From assembly GCA_963786195.1 (NCBI GenBank), contig CAWAYH010000006.1:496001-560000 (forward strand): a stretch of DNA of 64,000 nt, written 5' to 3'. Under the pieces are notes generated by a model that did not search any database, was not told the origin of the DNA, and saw only the letters and a list, made by a program, of their open reading frames with translations. The translations under genes and the position numbers were made by a program. The DNA is from CAWAYH01 sp963786195. Lineage in GTDB: Bacteria; Acidobacteriota; Vicinamibacteria; Vicinamibacterales; 2-12-FULL-66-21. This document shows, in pieces, positions 29,738 through 39,426 of this stretch (positions are counted from its first letter, which is position 1; the number at the start of each line of letters is the position of its first letter).

Positions 29738-30402
29738 AGCTCCTCAGCGTTGTATTCGTCACGAGCGCCGCTCGCGCGGACGGGATCCCGCACGACGATG
29801 TGGCCCACGTCGCGCTGGTTGGACGCTCGAACGTCGGCAAGTCGAGCCTGATCAACGCGCTCTGCCGGTCCACCCTCGCCCGCACGAGCGCCGCGCCCGG
29901 CAAGACGCGGCTGGCCAACATCTATCGGGCGTCCCTGGACGGGGGCCCGGGCGGTCCCGGACGCTGGGACGTGTATCTGGTCGATCTGCCGGGTTATGGA
30001 TATGCGAGGGGCGGGGCGACCGCGGCGACGGAGCTGAAGGCGATCGCTGACGCGTATTTTGCCCGGACCGACAGCGGCGCGCGTCCCTCGACAAGCTCGG
30101 GACGCCCTGAGCGAGTCGAAGGGCGGAACGTCAGGTCCGCGTCAGGCGCTCTTCTGCTCGTCGACTCGCGACATCCTGCGTTGGAGTCCGATGTCGCGGC
30201 CGCGGGCTGGCTCGAATCACTGAACGTCACGTATTACCCGATCGCCACCAAGATCGACAAGCTGTCGCAGGGCGATCGAACGAAGCATCTGAGAACCATC
30301 GAGGAAACATTCGGAACTGCCGCGCTGCCGGTTTCGGCGGTCAGCGGCGAAGGATTGGAAGAGTTGTGGAAGCTGATAGCAAGATTGAGTCGAAAGAAGT
30401 AG
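29734..30402 (+). CDS. engB: Ribosome biogenesis GTPase EngB (YihA/YsxC), CTG start likely
   Basis: A GTPase of 222 residues for 50S subunit assembly. G1 is GRSNVGKSSL, G3 DLPGYGYA, G4 TKID, G5 SAVSG. The usual N-terminus appears only if translation begins at the CTG at 29734 (LKLLSVVFVTSAARADGIP), which overlaps the lon TGA as CTGA. The first conventional start, GTG at 29800, would remove this conserved strand. A dispersed palindrome (30085-30123) is translated in frame as PSTSSGRPERVEG, inserting about 20 residues before the LLLVDSRHP strand. rho starts inside the 3' end of this gene. Confidence 0.9.
   Translation: MKLLSVVFVTSAARADGIPHDDVAHVALVGRSNVGKSSLINALCRSTLARTSAAPGKTRLANIYRASLDGGPGGPGRWDVYLVDLPGYGYARGGATAATELKAIADAYFARTDSGARPSTSSGRPERVEGRNVRSASGALLLVDSRHPALESDVAAAGWLESLNVTYYPIATKIDKLSQGDRTKHLRTIEETFGTAALPVSAVSGEGLEELWKLIARLSRKK
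30085..30123. repeat. Dispersed CTCGACAAGCTC / GAGCGAGTCGA palindrome inside engB
   Basis: The bases read CCCTCGACAAGCTCGGGACG then CCCTGAGCGAGTCGAAGGG. This is the widespread repeat that translates as STSSGRPERVEG and is familiar from many bacterial genomes. Here it sits in frame within a conserved, usually essential GTPase gene. Its length, 39 bases, preserves the frame. Confidence 0.75.
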
Positions 30403-31688
30403 CGGCCGGCGCCCCGCCGGCGCAAACGCCCGTCGTCGAGCTCGGGGCGTTGAAAGAGATGAACATCAGCGAGCTGACGAAGATCGCCAAGCAGCTCGAT
30501 GTGCCGGGCGCGACCGGCATGCGGAAGCAGGAGCTGATCTTCGAGATCCTGCGCTCGCGAGCCGAGAAGAGCGGCCTGCTCTTCTCCGAGGGCGTGCTCG
30601 AGACGCTGCCGGACGGCTTCGGGTTCCTGCGGGCGCCGAACTACAACTACCTGCCCGGCCCCGACGACATCTACGTGTCACCGTCGCAGATCCGGAAATT
30701 CGATCTGCACACGGGCGATACCGTCTCGGGCCAGATCCGGCAGCCGAAGGACGGCGAACGGTACTTCGCGCTGATCAAGGTGGAGGCCGTCAACTTCGAG
30801 CCGCCCGACCGGGCGCGCGAGAAGGTGTTCTTCGAGAACCTGACGCCGCTCTACCCCCAGGAGCGCATCCGCCTCGAAACGGCGTCCGACAACCTCTCGG
30901 CCCGCGTGATGGACCTGATGGTGCCGATCGGCAAGGGCCAGCGCGGCCTCATCGTCGCCTCGCCGCGGACCGGCAAGACGATGCTGCTGCAGAACATCGC
31001 GAACAGCATCACGGCCAATCATCCGGAGGTGTACCTCATCGTGCTGCTCATCGACGAGCGGCCCGAGGAGGTCACCGACATGCAGCGGTCCGTCAAGGGT
31101 GAGGTGATCTCGTCCACGTTCGACGAGCCCGCCACGCGCCACGTCCAGGTCGCCGAGATGGTCATCGAGAAGGCGAAGCGGCTCGTCGAGCACAAGAAGG
31201 ACGTCGTCATCCTGCTCGATTCGATCACGCGGCTGGCGCGCGCCTACAACACCATCGTGCCGCCGTCGGGCAAGATTCTCTCGGGCGGCGTCGACAGCAA
31301 CGCCCTCCAGCGCCCGAAGCGCTTCTTCGGCGCGGCGCGCAACATCGAAAGCGGCGGGTCGCTGACGATCATCGCCACGGCGCTCATCGACACCGGGTCG
31401 CGGATGGACGAAGTGATCTTCGAGGAGTTCAAGGGCACCGGCAACCTCGAGATCCACCTCGATCGCAAGCTGGCCGATCGACGCGTCTTCCCCGCCATCG
31501 ACATTCAGAAGAGCGGCACGCGGAAGGAAGAGCTGCTGCTGCCGAAGGAAGATCTCAGCCGCGTCTGGGTCCTGCGCAAAGTGCTCACGCCCTTGTCATC
31601 GTCCGAGGCGATGGAGCTGTTGCTGTCGAAGATGGGAAAGACGAAGAGCAACGCGGAGTTTCTCGGGGCGATGACGAACGGGAAATAG
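30366..31688 (+). CDS. rho: Transcription termination factor Rho
   Basis: A 440-residue RNA-dependent ATPase. The N-terminal helical domain has EMNISELTKIAKQLDVPG and RKQELIFEIL. The RNA-binding cold-shock-like domain has GFGFLRAPNYNYLPGPDDIYV. The ATPase domain has Walker A ASPRTGKTMLLQ, ERPEEVTDM, the Q-loop and R-loop region (ILSGGVDSNALQRPKRFFGAA) and RMDEVIFEEFKGTGN. The chosen GTG at 30366 overlaps engB by 37 bases with GGAAGAG just upstream; the ATG at 30459 is a shorter alternative. The stop TAG is the left end of an inverted repeat. Confidence 0.95.
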   Translation: MEADSKIESKEVAAGAPPAQTPVVELGALKEMNISELTKIAKQLDVPGATGMRKQELIFEILRSRAEKSGLLFSEGVLETLPDGFGFLRAPNYNYLPGPDDIYVSPSQIRKFDLHTGDTVSGQIRQPKDGERYFALIKVEAVNFEPPDRAREKVFFENLTPLYPQERIRLETASDNLSARVMDLMVPIGKGQRGLIVASPRTGKTMLLQNIANSITANHPEVYLIVLLIDERPEEVTDMQRSVKGEVISSTFDEPATRHVQVAEMVIEKAKRLVEHKKDVVILLDSITRLARAYNTIVPPSGKILSGGVDSNALQRPKRFFGAARNIESGGSLTIIATALIDTGSRMDEVIFEEFKGTGNLEIHLDRKLADRRVFPAIDIQKSGTRKEELLLPKEDLSRVWVLRKVLTPLSSSEAMELLLSKMGKTKSNAEFLGAMTNGK

Positions 31689-31787
31689 ATCCGGACGGTG
31701 CTGGAGGTGCTGGAGGTGCTGAACTTCAGCAGCACCTCAGCACCCTCAGCACCTCAGCACCTCAGCACCGTCAGCACCGTCCGATCA
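31686..31787. repeat. Stop-to-stop inverted repeat, GGTGCTG word family (copy 1)
   Basis: The spacer between convergent rho and the VWFA gene is one hairpin from stop to stop. The left end GATCCGGACGGTGCTGGAGG mirrors the right end, which in reverse reads GATCGGACGGTGCTGACGG. Between them, GGTGCTGGA units face AGCACCTC units. A larger copy lies at 43399-43636. Confidence 0.88.
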
Positions 31788-33492
31788 GTCCAGCCGTTTA
31801 GCGACCGTCCCCAACTTATCCGCGGCGTAGTCGTAGACTACGACCTTGACGTGCCTTGCCGGCTTGGTGGCCGTGATGATCGCCGTGTAGGTGATGCCTT
31901 CGCGCTTGACGCGCTCGTATCCTTCGGCATCCAGGCTCAGGTCCAGCGTCTGGCGGTGTTCGCCGACGAGATGCTGGGCGGCATCGCCGATAGAGGTCGC
32001 GACGTCGATCGTGGCGACGAATTGTCCGCCATCCTCCTTGAAGCGGATCGCCGCGGGATCGATGGACGCCTGGACGCGGACCTCGCTGATTCCCCGCTTC
32101 TGGCGGCTGACTGACGTTTCGAGCGTGACGGGGATGTCCTTGATCTGCTTGGCCCATGAGCCCGCCGACTCCATCCGGTTGTACGTCATGAACTGACGGC
32201 GATCGTAGGGGACCAGCAACTCACGCGCGAAGTAGCCGTGCCGGAAGAGTACCTGCACATCGGGCCTGTTCACCCGCACGTGAATCCGGCGGTACCTGCC
32301 GTCCCAGCTGGCGTTGCTCGGCGAGTAGCCCAGCACGTAGTGGAATCGCGTTGCCTTGTCGATGCGATCGACGGCCTTGCGGGCGTAGGCGTAAAACGAC
32401 GTCATGCCGCCCGTGCGTCTCGCCAGTTCCCGCGCGTCGGTCATGGCAAACGCCTCCGACCAGGATCGGCCTTCCATGACCGGCATCCTGTACGGGCGGC
32501 TGATGTCGAAGTGCGTCGGCACGCCTCCGGTTTGGATGGTGTGGACCGCCACACGCGCATCCGCCGCGACGTCCGCCAGCGTTTTGCCGTTTTCGGCGCG
32601 CGGCAGCCCGACGAGCCCCTGCTCCGTCACGAAGATGAGATGCTTCTCGCCTTCGAGATACCGCAGGTACTCGATCGCGGTATAGAGCCGCAGCAGATCG
32701 TCGGCGACCTTGAATCCCGTGACGAACCTGGCGTCCGAATCCCGTGCGTTTGGATCGAAGTAGTCCAGCGCGCGCCGGAAGTCCTCAATGATCAGCGCAT
32801 CGTCTGGAATCCGCGTCGGCGGGAGCTCTCGGGTGGGTGGAAGATCGGTTCCAGAGAACAGCTTGTCGATCGTCGACTGAATGTGGGGAGGAATCTCGCG
32901 GCTGCCGTAGGCGAGCTGCATGTCGTTGAAGAAATGCGTGAGGGCAGCTTCGACGACTTCATGCCCATGCCGCAAGCGCTCGATGACGCGTGAAATCTGA
33001 TCGTGATCGGTGGTCAGGTCGGTGGCGCGGTTGTAGGCGACCACCGCTGCCTGATCCTGCGGGAGCAGGTGCTCGCGAAGGAATTCGAGGAGGCCGTCGA
33101 TCCCCTTGGCGGGCTCCTGCAGCCGGCCGCGGCCGAAGACGACGAGGAACGTGCGACGGTTGATCGGCGCGTCCTCGAGGCCCGCCGTACCGGCGGAGCA
33201 TCGGGCGGCTGTCGGGATCGGGCGCCACCGCCGTCAGGGCCCGCGCCGAGAAGTGCGCGATTTCCTGACGGATGTCGTCTTCGACGAGGGTGAAATCGCC
33301 GGCCGTCAGATCGGTGACGGGTCGACCGTTACGATCGAGGACCCGCACGTCGACCGGAACCAGCGTGACGGTACTGCGGAAGGCGCCGGGAATCTGCTGA
33401 GGCGTCTGGTCGGAGAACAGCGCGGCGCCGCCGAGCGCCAGGAATCCGACCGTGAGTCCAGTGACGCCGCGGATCGTTCCAGCGCTCGGCAT
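31785..33492 (-). CDS. VWFA-related acidobacterial-type secreted protein (frame break near 33190)
   Basis: The start has AGGAGGGTGGAGGG upstream and a signal peptide (VTGLTVGFLALGGAALFS). The mature start has VPVDVRVLDRNGRPVTDLTA then DFTLVEDDIRQEIAHF, typical of the VWFA-related domain family of Acidobacteria. The frame changes near 33190. The continuation includes EPAKGIDGLLEFL, KHLIFVTEQGLVGLP and ARRTGGMTSFYAYARKAVDRI, and ends VYDYAADKLGTVAKRLD. These proteins are exported von-Willebrand-A-like proteins, often with beta-sandwich tails. The partner is unknown. It is convergent with rho. Confidence 0.82.
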
Positions 33493-33607
33493 ACACCCTC
33501 CACCCTCCTGCAGGCGCCTCCCAATTCTGCCCGATTTCCCGGGCGGTGCGACAGCCTTCTGCTAACATGCCCAACGCGGCGACCGCGCTCGCCGGGGAGG
33601 GTTGATC

Positions 33608-35791
33608 ATGGTGCGGCTGCTACATCTTGGCGTTGCCATTCTCACCGCGGTGGTCCTGTTTCCCGCGCCGTCTTCGAAAGCGGAACAACAGGCCGCCGGA
33701 GGCCGCGCGCTTCGAATCGAAGACTACTACCGGATTCAGTCGATAGGCGGCACGTCCATTTCCCCCAACGGCAAGTGGGTGGCGTTCACGGTTTCGGGAC
33801 GCATCGAGGAACAGGAGAACGGCGGCCCCAGCTGGGTCTTGATCGTTCCGGCCGATGCCTCTGCGGAACCACGGCGCATTCAGCATCAAGGGAGCGACGT
33901 CTCGAATCCGTCCTGGGCGGACGAAGGCGCGCTGCAGTACTCGGTGGACACCCAGCGATGGAAAATCGATCCCGACAATCCCTCGTCACCCCCGGCGCAG
34001 ATTCAGGGCGCCGAGGCGGGCGCGGGACGTGGTGGCGGCCGGGGCGGACGCGGAGGCGGCGGCGGACGAGGCGGCGGTGGTGGCGGAGCGACACCGAGCC
34101 CGGACGGCAAGTGGGAAGTCGTCACGGAGAACAAGCGGCAGCAGGAGCACACGCCCGTCTACGCGAGCGACTTCGAGAAACGTCACCAGGAGCGCTTCAA
34201 GGGCGCGATCTTCGACTGGAAGGATTTCCAGCGGGACGGTCAGCCCTTCCCTGCGCCGAATCCAACGGCGCAGCCGGCCCAGCAGATCATCGTGCAACCG
34301 CGGCCTGCGGGTTCGGCTGAAGGCCGGCGGGTGCTGGTCGACATGGACCTGCGTCCCGCCAACGTCGCGTGGCATCCCAACGGCCAGACGCTGGCGTTCA
34401 CGGCCGATCCGGACTGGCGCAACGAGCTGAAGTACAACTCCGCCGATCTCTGGACGGTGACGATCGACGGCAAGGTCACCCGCGTGACGAACGACGGGTA
34501 CGTGTACGGCGACGCGGGCTATTCGCCTGACGGCAAATACCTGTCGTACTCGCGATCGTTCGGCACCGACATGATCATCGAGCAAAAGCTGAATCATGGC
34601 GGCCCGCAGGATCTCTACGTCCGTCCCGTGGCGGGAGGCGATCCGATCAACCTCACGGCCAACTGGGATCTGGATCCCGGTCAGACGCGATGGTCGCCTG
34701 ACAGCCGCTTCATCTATTTCACGGCCGGCATCGGGGGCGAGTCGCATCTGTTCCGTGTCTCGGTTCCCGCGGGCCGTGTGGAGCAGGTGACGAAGGGGCC
34801 GCGCCGCCTGAACGGCATCATCTACGATCGGGCCTTCACGAAGATCCTCTACACGGTCGGGATCCACGAGGCCCCGCCCGACCTGTACATCGCGAACATC
34901 GATGGCTCGAACGAAAAGAGGCTGACGAACATCCACAAGACCTTCGTCTCGGAGATCGCGCTGAGCAAGGCGGAGCGCCTCCGGTGGACGAGCAAGGACG
35001 GCACGCAGATCGAGGGCTGGCTGATGTTCCCCTACGGATACGATCCGCGACAGGGCACCAAAGTCTCGTACCCGATGATCGTGACCAGCCATGGTGGACC
35101 GCACGCGGCCACGGGCTACAGCTTCGACTTCAAGGACCAGTACTTCACCGCCAACGGCTACTTCGTCTTCGATACGAACTTCCGCAGCTCGACCGGCTAC
35201 GGCGACGCCTTCAAGTGGGCGACGTGGGGCGCGTGGGGCGACAAGGACGGTGAGGACGTCATCTCGGGCATCGACTACGTGCTGAAGCGATACCCGATCG
35301 ATCCGAAGCGCGTCGGCCATACGGGCCACTCGTACGGCGGCTTCATGACCAACTGGCTCATCACGCAGTATCCGGATCGGTTCGCGGCGGCCATCACCGG
35401 CGCGGGCATCACCAACTGGATCAGCGACTACGGTACCGCGGACATCTACCGGACGAAAGAGACCGAGTTCTTCGGCACGCCGTGGGACAAGGACGCGCGC
35501 GACCGGATGATCAGGCAGTCGCCGCTGACCTACGCCGGGAACGTCAAGACGCCGACGCTCTTCGTGCACGGCGAGGTGGATCAGCGCGTGCCGTACGAAG
35601 AAGGCGAGCAGATGTACTTTGCGCTCAAACGACGCGGCGTGCCGGCCAAGATGATCCGCTACGCCAACCAGCCGCACGGCATCGGCGGCAACTGGAACAA
35701 CGTCCACCGCATGATCAACGAGCTGCAATGGTGGGAGAAATACCTCAAGGCCGGGCAACCCAAGACGACATCGTCGCAGGGCGACCGGTGA
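33608..35791 (+). CDS. Secreted S9-family prolyl oligopeptidase-type peptidase
   Basis: A 727-residue protein with a signal peptide. The N-terminal beta-propeller carries repeated SPDGK-type blades. The C-terminal alpha/beta hydrolase has Ser575 in TGHSYGGFMTNW, Asp658 in HGEVDQRVP and His690 in ANQPHGIGG, the expected catalytic triad. A Gly/Arg low-complexity insert lies at about residues 137-161 within the propeller. It should cleave short peptides in the periplasm. The ATG at 33608 has GGGGAGGG upstream. The stop overlaps the next start as GTGA, so translation is coupled to the amidohydrolase. Confidence 0.92.
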   Translation: MVRLLHLGVAILTAVVLFPAPSSKAEQQAAGGRALRIEDYYRIQSIGGTSISPNGKWVAFTVSGRIEEQENGGPSWVLIVPADASAEPRRIQHQGSDVSNPSWADEGALQYSVDTQRWKIDPDNPSSPPAQIQGAEAGAGRGGGRGGRGGGGGRGGGGGGATPSPDGKWEVVTENKRQQEHTPVYASDFEKRHQERFKGAIFDWKDFQRDGQPFPAPNPTAQPAQQIIVQPRPAGSAEGRRVLVDMDLRPANVAWHPNGQTLAFTADPDWRNELKYNSADLWTVTIDGKVTRVTNDGYVYGDAGYSPDGKYLSYSRSFGTDMIIEQKLNHGGPQDLYVRPVAGGDPINLTANWDLDPGQTRWSPDSRFIYFTAGIGGESHLFRVSVPAGRVEQVTKGPRRLNGIIYDRAFTKILYTVGIHEAPPDLYIANIDGSNEKRLTNIHKTFVSEIALSKAERLRWTSKDGTQIEGWLMFPYGYDPRQGTKVSYPMIVTSHGGPHAATGYSFDFKDQYFTANGYFVFDTNFRSSTGYGDAFKWATWGAWGDKDGEDVISGIDYVLKRYPIDPKRVGHTGHSYGGFMTNWLITQYPDRFAAAITGAGITNWISDYGTADIYRTKETEFFGTPWDKDARDRMIRQSPLTYAGNVKTPTLFVHGEVDQRVPYEEGEQMYFALKRRGVPAKMIRYANQPHGIGGNWNNVHRMINELQWWEKYLKAGQPKTTSSQGDR

Positions 35792-37245
35792 TCGCGATGA
35801 CGCGCCGGTGGCTGTCGCTCGTGATCGTCCTGCTGGCTCTGGCGCTGCCGCGCGCACAGAGCCCGCAGCCACCCATCACGCTTCAGGCCGGCGACGTCGT
35901 GCTCCGTGGCGGGTTGATCTTCGACGCGGTTGGCGATCAGGCCGTCGCGAACACCGGTCTGATCGTTCGCAACGGCACGATCCTCGAGGTCGGCGCGCGT
36001 CTGGACGGACGCGATCTCGGGCCCGCGCGTGTCATCGAGCTGGCGCCGACGGAGTGCCTGCTGCCCGGCCTCTTCGATCTCCACGCCCACTACGCGATGG
36101 ACCTGTTCGGCGAAGGCCGGTTCGACGAGCATACCGTCAACCCGATCGTCTTCCTCGCCAACGGCGTCACGTCGACGTTTCCGGCGGGCGAGGTGAACCC
36201 GATCGAGATGCGCGCGGCACGCGAACGCATCGACGCGGGCGCGCAGATCGGCCCACGCATCTACAACTCGGGACCGTACTTCGGAACCGCGCGACCCGGC
36301 TGGAACAACGCGGAGATGACGCCGGAGCGCGTCCGGGCCGACGTCGACGAGTGGGCGGCGAAGGGCGCCCGCGGCTTCAAGGCGAAGGGCATCAGGCCCG
36401 ATCACCTCGCGGCACTCATCGAGCAGGCCCACAAGCACGGCCTGACCGTCACCGGTCACCTCGATTCCGGCGCCCGCAACAGCGTCAACCCGAAGGACGC
36501 GATCCTGATGGGCATCGATCGCATCGAGCATTTCATGGGCGGCGATGCCATCACGGCCGACCGCGGCGCCTATGCCTCGCTCGAGAACCTGGACGTGACG
36601 CGGCCTGAGGTCAAAGCCATCTTCGACCTGTACATCAGCCGCCACGTCTACTACGACGCGACGGTCTCGGCGTACGGCTACTGGGCCAGGAAGGATCCGG
36701 AGGTCTACACGTACTGGATCAACGAGATGGATTTCCTGACGCCCTACGCGCGCAAGGCCGTCGAGTCGAGGCTTCCCCGGCGCGTCAACGAGCAGTTCGA
36801 GCGGATCTACTGGACGAAGCGCAAGGAAGTCCGGGCGTTCTACGACAACGGCGGCGGCCCCTGGATCTCGCTGGGGACGGATCACCCGAGCTGGGGCGAA
36901 TTCCTGTCGGGCTTCGGCTCGCACCGTGAGCTGCACGCGCTCGTGCTCAGCGGGATCCCGCCCGCCGCGGCGATCCGGATCGGCACGATCAATGGGGCGC
37001 GGGCGCTGAACGTCGCCTCGAAGCTCGGCACCCTCGAATCCGGCAAATACGCCGACCTTTTCGTCGTGCGTGGCAATCCCCTCCAGGACATTCGCAACAC
37101 CCGCAACGTGCGGCTGGTGATGAAAGCCGGCCAGGTCTACGACGCCGCCGAGTTGTTGGCGTCGGTGAAGGGCAAGCTCGGGCCCGGAAGCGCGGCCGAC
37201 GACAAGGTCTGGCGTCCGCAGCCGCGCGGCACGGGCGGCAGCTGA
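35788..37245 (+). CDS. Secreted amidohydrolase-family metallohydrolase
   Basis: About 485 residues with a signal peptide (RRWLSLVIVLLALALPRAQS). Metal ligands of the amidohydrolase fold are seen: DLHAHYAMD, VTGHLDSG, RIEHFMGG and SLGTDHPSW. The C-terminal ALNVASKLGTLESGKYADLFVV is the usual end of the composite beta domain. The GTG at 35788 overlaps the peptidase TGA by four bases and has AGGG upstream; an ATG nine bases on is the alternative. A peptidase-hydrolase pair suggests degradation of peptides or N-acyl compounds outside the cytoplasm. The substrate is unknown. Confidence 0.9.
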   Translation: MIAMTRRWLSLVIVLLALALPRAQSPQPPITLQAGDVVLRGGLIFDAVGDQAVANTGLIVRNGTILEVGARLDGRDLGPARVIELAPTECLLPGLFDLHAHYAMDLFGEGRFDEHTVNPIVFLANGVTSTFPAGEVNPIEMRAARERIDAGAQIGPRIYNSGPYFGTARPGWNNAEMTPERVRADVDEWAAKGARGFKAKGIRPDHLAALIEQAHKHGLTVTGHLDSGARNSVNPKDAILMGIDRIEHFMGGDAITADRGAYASLENLDVTRPEVKAIFDLYISRHVYYDATVSAYGYWARKDPEVYTYWINEMDFLTPYARKAVESRLPRRVNEQFERIYWTKRKEVRAFYDNGGGPWISLGTDHPSWGEFLSGFGSHRELHALVLSGIPPAAAIRIGTINGARALNVASKLGTLESGKYADLFVVRGNPLQDIRNTRNVRLVMKAGQVYDAAELLASVKGKLGPGSAADDKVWRPQPRGTGGS

Positions 37246-37315
37246 GCAGAGGGGCCGACGCTCGGCTCAGCTTTGGGTACTTGACGGAAACGCGCCAGCC
37301 GCAATCTGATAGAGC

Positions 37316-38144
37316 ATGCGCTGCGCTGTATTCGTCGGAATGTACGTCCTCATCGCCGCAAGTTTCACCGCCCATGGTTCCGCGCAAGTCAAGCCGACCG
37401 CTCCGCCGCAAACCACGCCGGCCGCTCCACCGCAAACCAAGCCGGCGGCTCCACCGCAGAGCAAGCCGGCGGCTCCCGCGCGTCTGAGCATCACCGTGCT
37501 CGTCACGGCCATGGACGGCAAACCATTGCCGGAAATATGGGTTAAGGCGTCCGGACCGGTCGACCGCGAGGGCCCGACGGACGCCTCCGGCACGGTGCTC
37601 TTCAACAACGTGACGCCCGGATCGTACCGGCTTCGATTCGAGCACGAGAAGTTCGTCACGCTCGAAAAGGACGTGCACCGTCGCCGCCGGGCGGCCGGTC
37701 AAGACGACGGTTTCTTTGAATGCCGCGCCACCCCCACCGCCGCCGCCTCCGGCGCCGGCGCCCAAAGTGGACCCGCCCCCATCCGCGGCGCCACCCCTGG
37801 ACCACTACGAGCCCTCGTCGGTCGTCGTGCTGACATTCCTCGACGACAACTTCATAGGCAGGGTGCCAATCAAGCGATCGCCGATGGGGTGCACCGCCAG
37901 CTCGACGTCGACGCTGATCCAGTTGCGCGATCCCCTGGCCGAACATACCCACGCGGAGGCGGACGAAACGATTTACGTCGTAGCCGGTGAGGGCAATGTC
38001 AAGATCGGCGACCGGCAGCACGCGCTCACGTCTACGTCGGTCGTGGCGATTCCGCGTGGGATGCCACACTCGATCGCCCGACGCGGATCGAATCCGCTCA
38101 TCTTCGTCTCGACGCTGAGCGGACAGCCATGCCAGTCGAAGTAG
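37316..38144 (+). CDS. Secreted protein with Pro-rich linker, carboxypeptidase-like domain and cupin (frame break near 37678)
   Basis: A signal peptide and a three-unit Pro-rich repeat (APPQTKPA type, residues 28-56) precede an Ig-like regulatory domain (VKASGPVDREGPTDASGTVL). The frame changes near 37678. The next frame gives another Pro run, then a cupin: DPLAEHTHAEADETIYVVAG, VAIPRGMPHSIARRG. The HxH...E...H set of metal ligands is present. The N-terminal part could add a flexible envelope tether. It lies between two amidohydrolase genes on the same strand and ends just before the second. Confidence 0.72.
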
Positions 38145-38170
38145 GCAGCGCGCGGCGCGCGCGTTTTGGA

Positions 38171-39403
38171 ATGAGGCTGGCCTTTCTGGCGTGCATCGCG
38201 CTCGCGGTCTGCGCGGGGGTCGCCGGTTCGGACGCGCAGCCGCACTCCAAGGTGATTCGCTTCGGGCGGCTCTGGGACGGCACCCGCGTCATCACGGACG
38301 CCGTCATCGTCGTCGAAAACGACAAGATCGTCCGCGTCGAGAGCGGCGGCTCTACCCTGCCGGTCGGTGCCGAAACGATCGACCTGCGGCGGTACACCGG
38401 AATTCCGGGGCTGATCGATCTCCACACCCACATGACCTACTACTGGGATCGGCAGCCGGGCACACGTCCGCTGGGACAGCGCCGGCGTCCCGCGGTCACG
38501 GTGTACCTCGCGCAGGACAACGCGCGACGGACGCTCGAGACCGGCGTGACGACCGTCCGCGATCTCGGTGCCTCGAACGAAAGCGACATGGCGATGCGCG
38601 ACCTCATCGCCATGGGAGCGATGGTGGGTCCGCGGATGATCGTCTCGGGCCAGGGTCTCTCCGCGCGACAGGGAGCCACGCCTGATCCGGACGCGATGCG
38701 CCGCACGACCGAGGAGCGGATCAAAACCGGCTCGGACTGGCTCAAGGTCTATGCGTCGCGGGGCAGCTTCGACAGCGTCGACACCACGCAGACGGTCACG
38801 TTCGCAGAAATGAAGGCCATCGTCGATGCAGCGCATGCCCAGAACCACAAGGTCGCGATTCACTCCTACGGGCCATCCGGCGTGAAGGACGCCGTTCGCG
38901 CCGGCGCGGATTCGGTCGAGCACGGCATCGACCTGGACGACGAGACGCTCGCGGACATGGCTCAGCGCGGGACCGTCTGGGTGCCGACCATCGATCACAA
39001 CCGCTACTACGTCGACGCGAAGGACGAGTACGGCTTCAGGCCGGAAGCGATTGGACCGCTGCAGGACTACATCGAGCGGAACCTGGAATCGGCCCGGCGC
39101 GCTATTCGCGCGGGCGTGAAGCTGGGCATGGGTTCCGACGCCGTCTACTCGATGTTCGGCCAGAACACGCGCGAGCTCGCCTGGTTCGTGAAGGCAGGCA
39201 TGACGCCCGAACAGGCGCTGAAGTCCGCCACGACCGTCGGCGCGGAGCTGCTCGGCATGCAGGACAAGCTGGGACGCGTCACCGCCGGATTCCAGGCGGA
39301 CCTCGTGGCCGTCGAAGGCATTCCGGTTCAGAAGATCGAGGCGATGTTCGACGGCGTGCGGTGGGTGATGAAGGACGGAAAAGTGGTCGTCGACAAGCGA
39401 TGA
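38171..39403 (+). CDS. Secreted amidohydrolase-family protein (second copy)
   Basis: A 410-residue protein with a signal peptide starting MRLAFLACIALAVCAG. Metal-ligand motifs are GLIDLHTHMTYYWD, VAIHSYGPSG, SVEHGIDLDD and GMGSDAVYS. This matches the imidazolonepropionase/prolidase-like amidohydrolase branch. An upstream ATG at 38129 would overlap the cupin gene by 16 bases and is possible; 38171 is favoured for the signal peptide. Together with the S9 peptidase and the first amidohydrolase it forms a four-gene, same-strand set for extracytoplasmic hydrolysis. Confidence 0.9.
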   Translation: MRLAFLACIALAVCAGVAGSDAQPHSKVIRFGRLWDGTRVITDAVIVVENDKIVRVESGGSTLPVGAETIDLRRYTGIPGLIDLHTHMTYYWDRQPGTRPLGQRRRPAVTVYLAQDNARRTLETGVTTVRDLGASNESDMAMRDLIAMGAMVGPRMIVSGQGLSARQGATPDPDAMRRTTEERIKTGSDWLKVYASRGSFDSVDTTQTVTFAEMKAIVDAAHAQNHKVAIHSYGPSGVKDAVRAGADSVEHGIDLDDETLADMAQRGTVWVPTIDHNRYYVDAKDEYGFRPEAIGPLQDYIERNLESARRAIRAGVKLGMGSDAVYSMFGQNTRELAWFVKAGMTPEQALKSATTVGAELLGMQDKLGRVTAGFQADLVAVEGIPVQKIEAMFDGVRWVMKDGKVVVDKR

Positions 39404-39426
39404 CCCGCCGCGATCGACGATCCGCC

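Noticed and set aside
33986..35872. 628-codon minus-strand frame across the S9 peptidase
   Set aside because: Antisense to a peptidase with a complete catalytic triad; composition is typical of a shadow.
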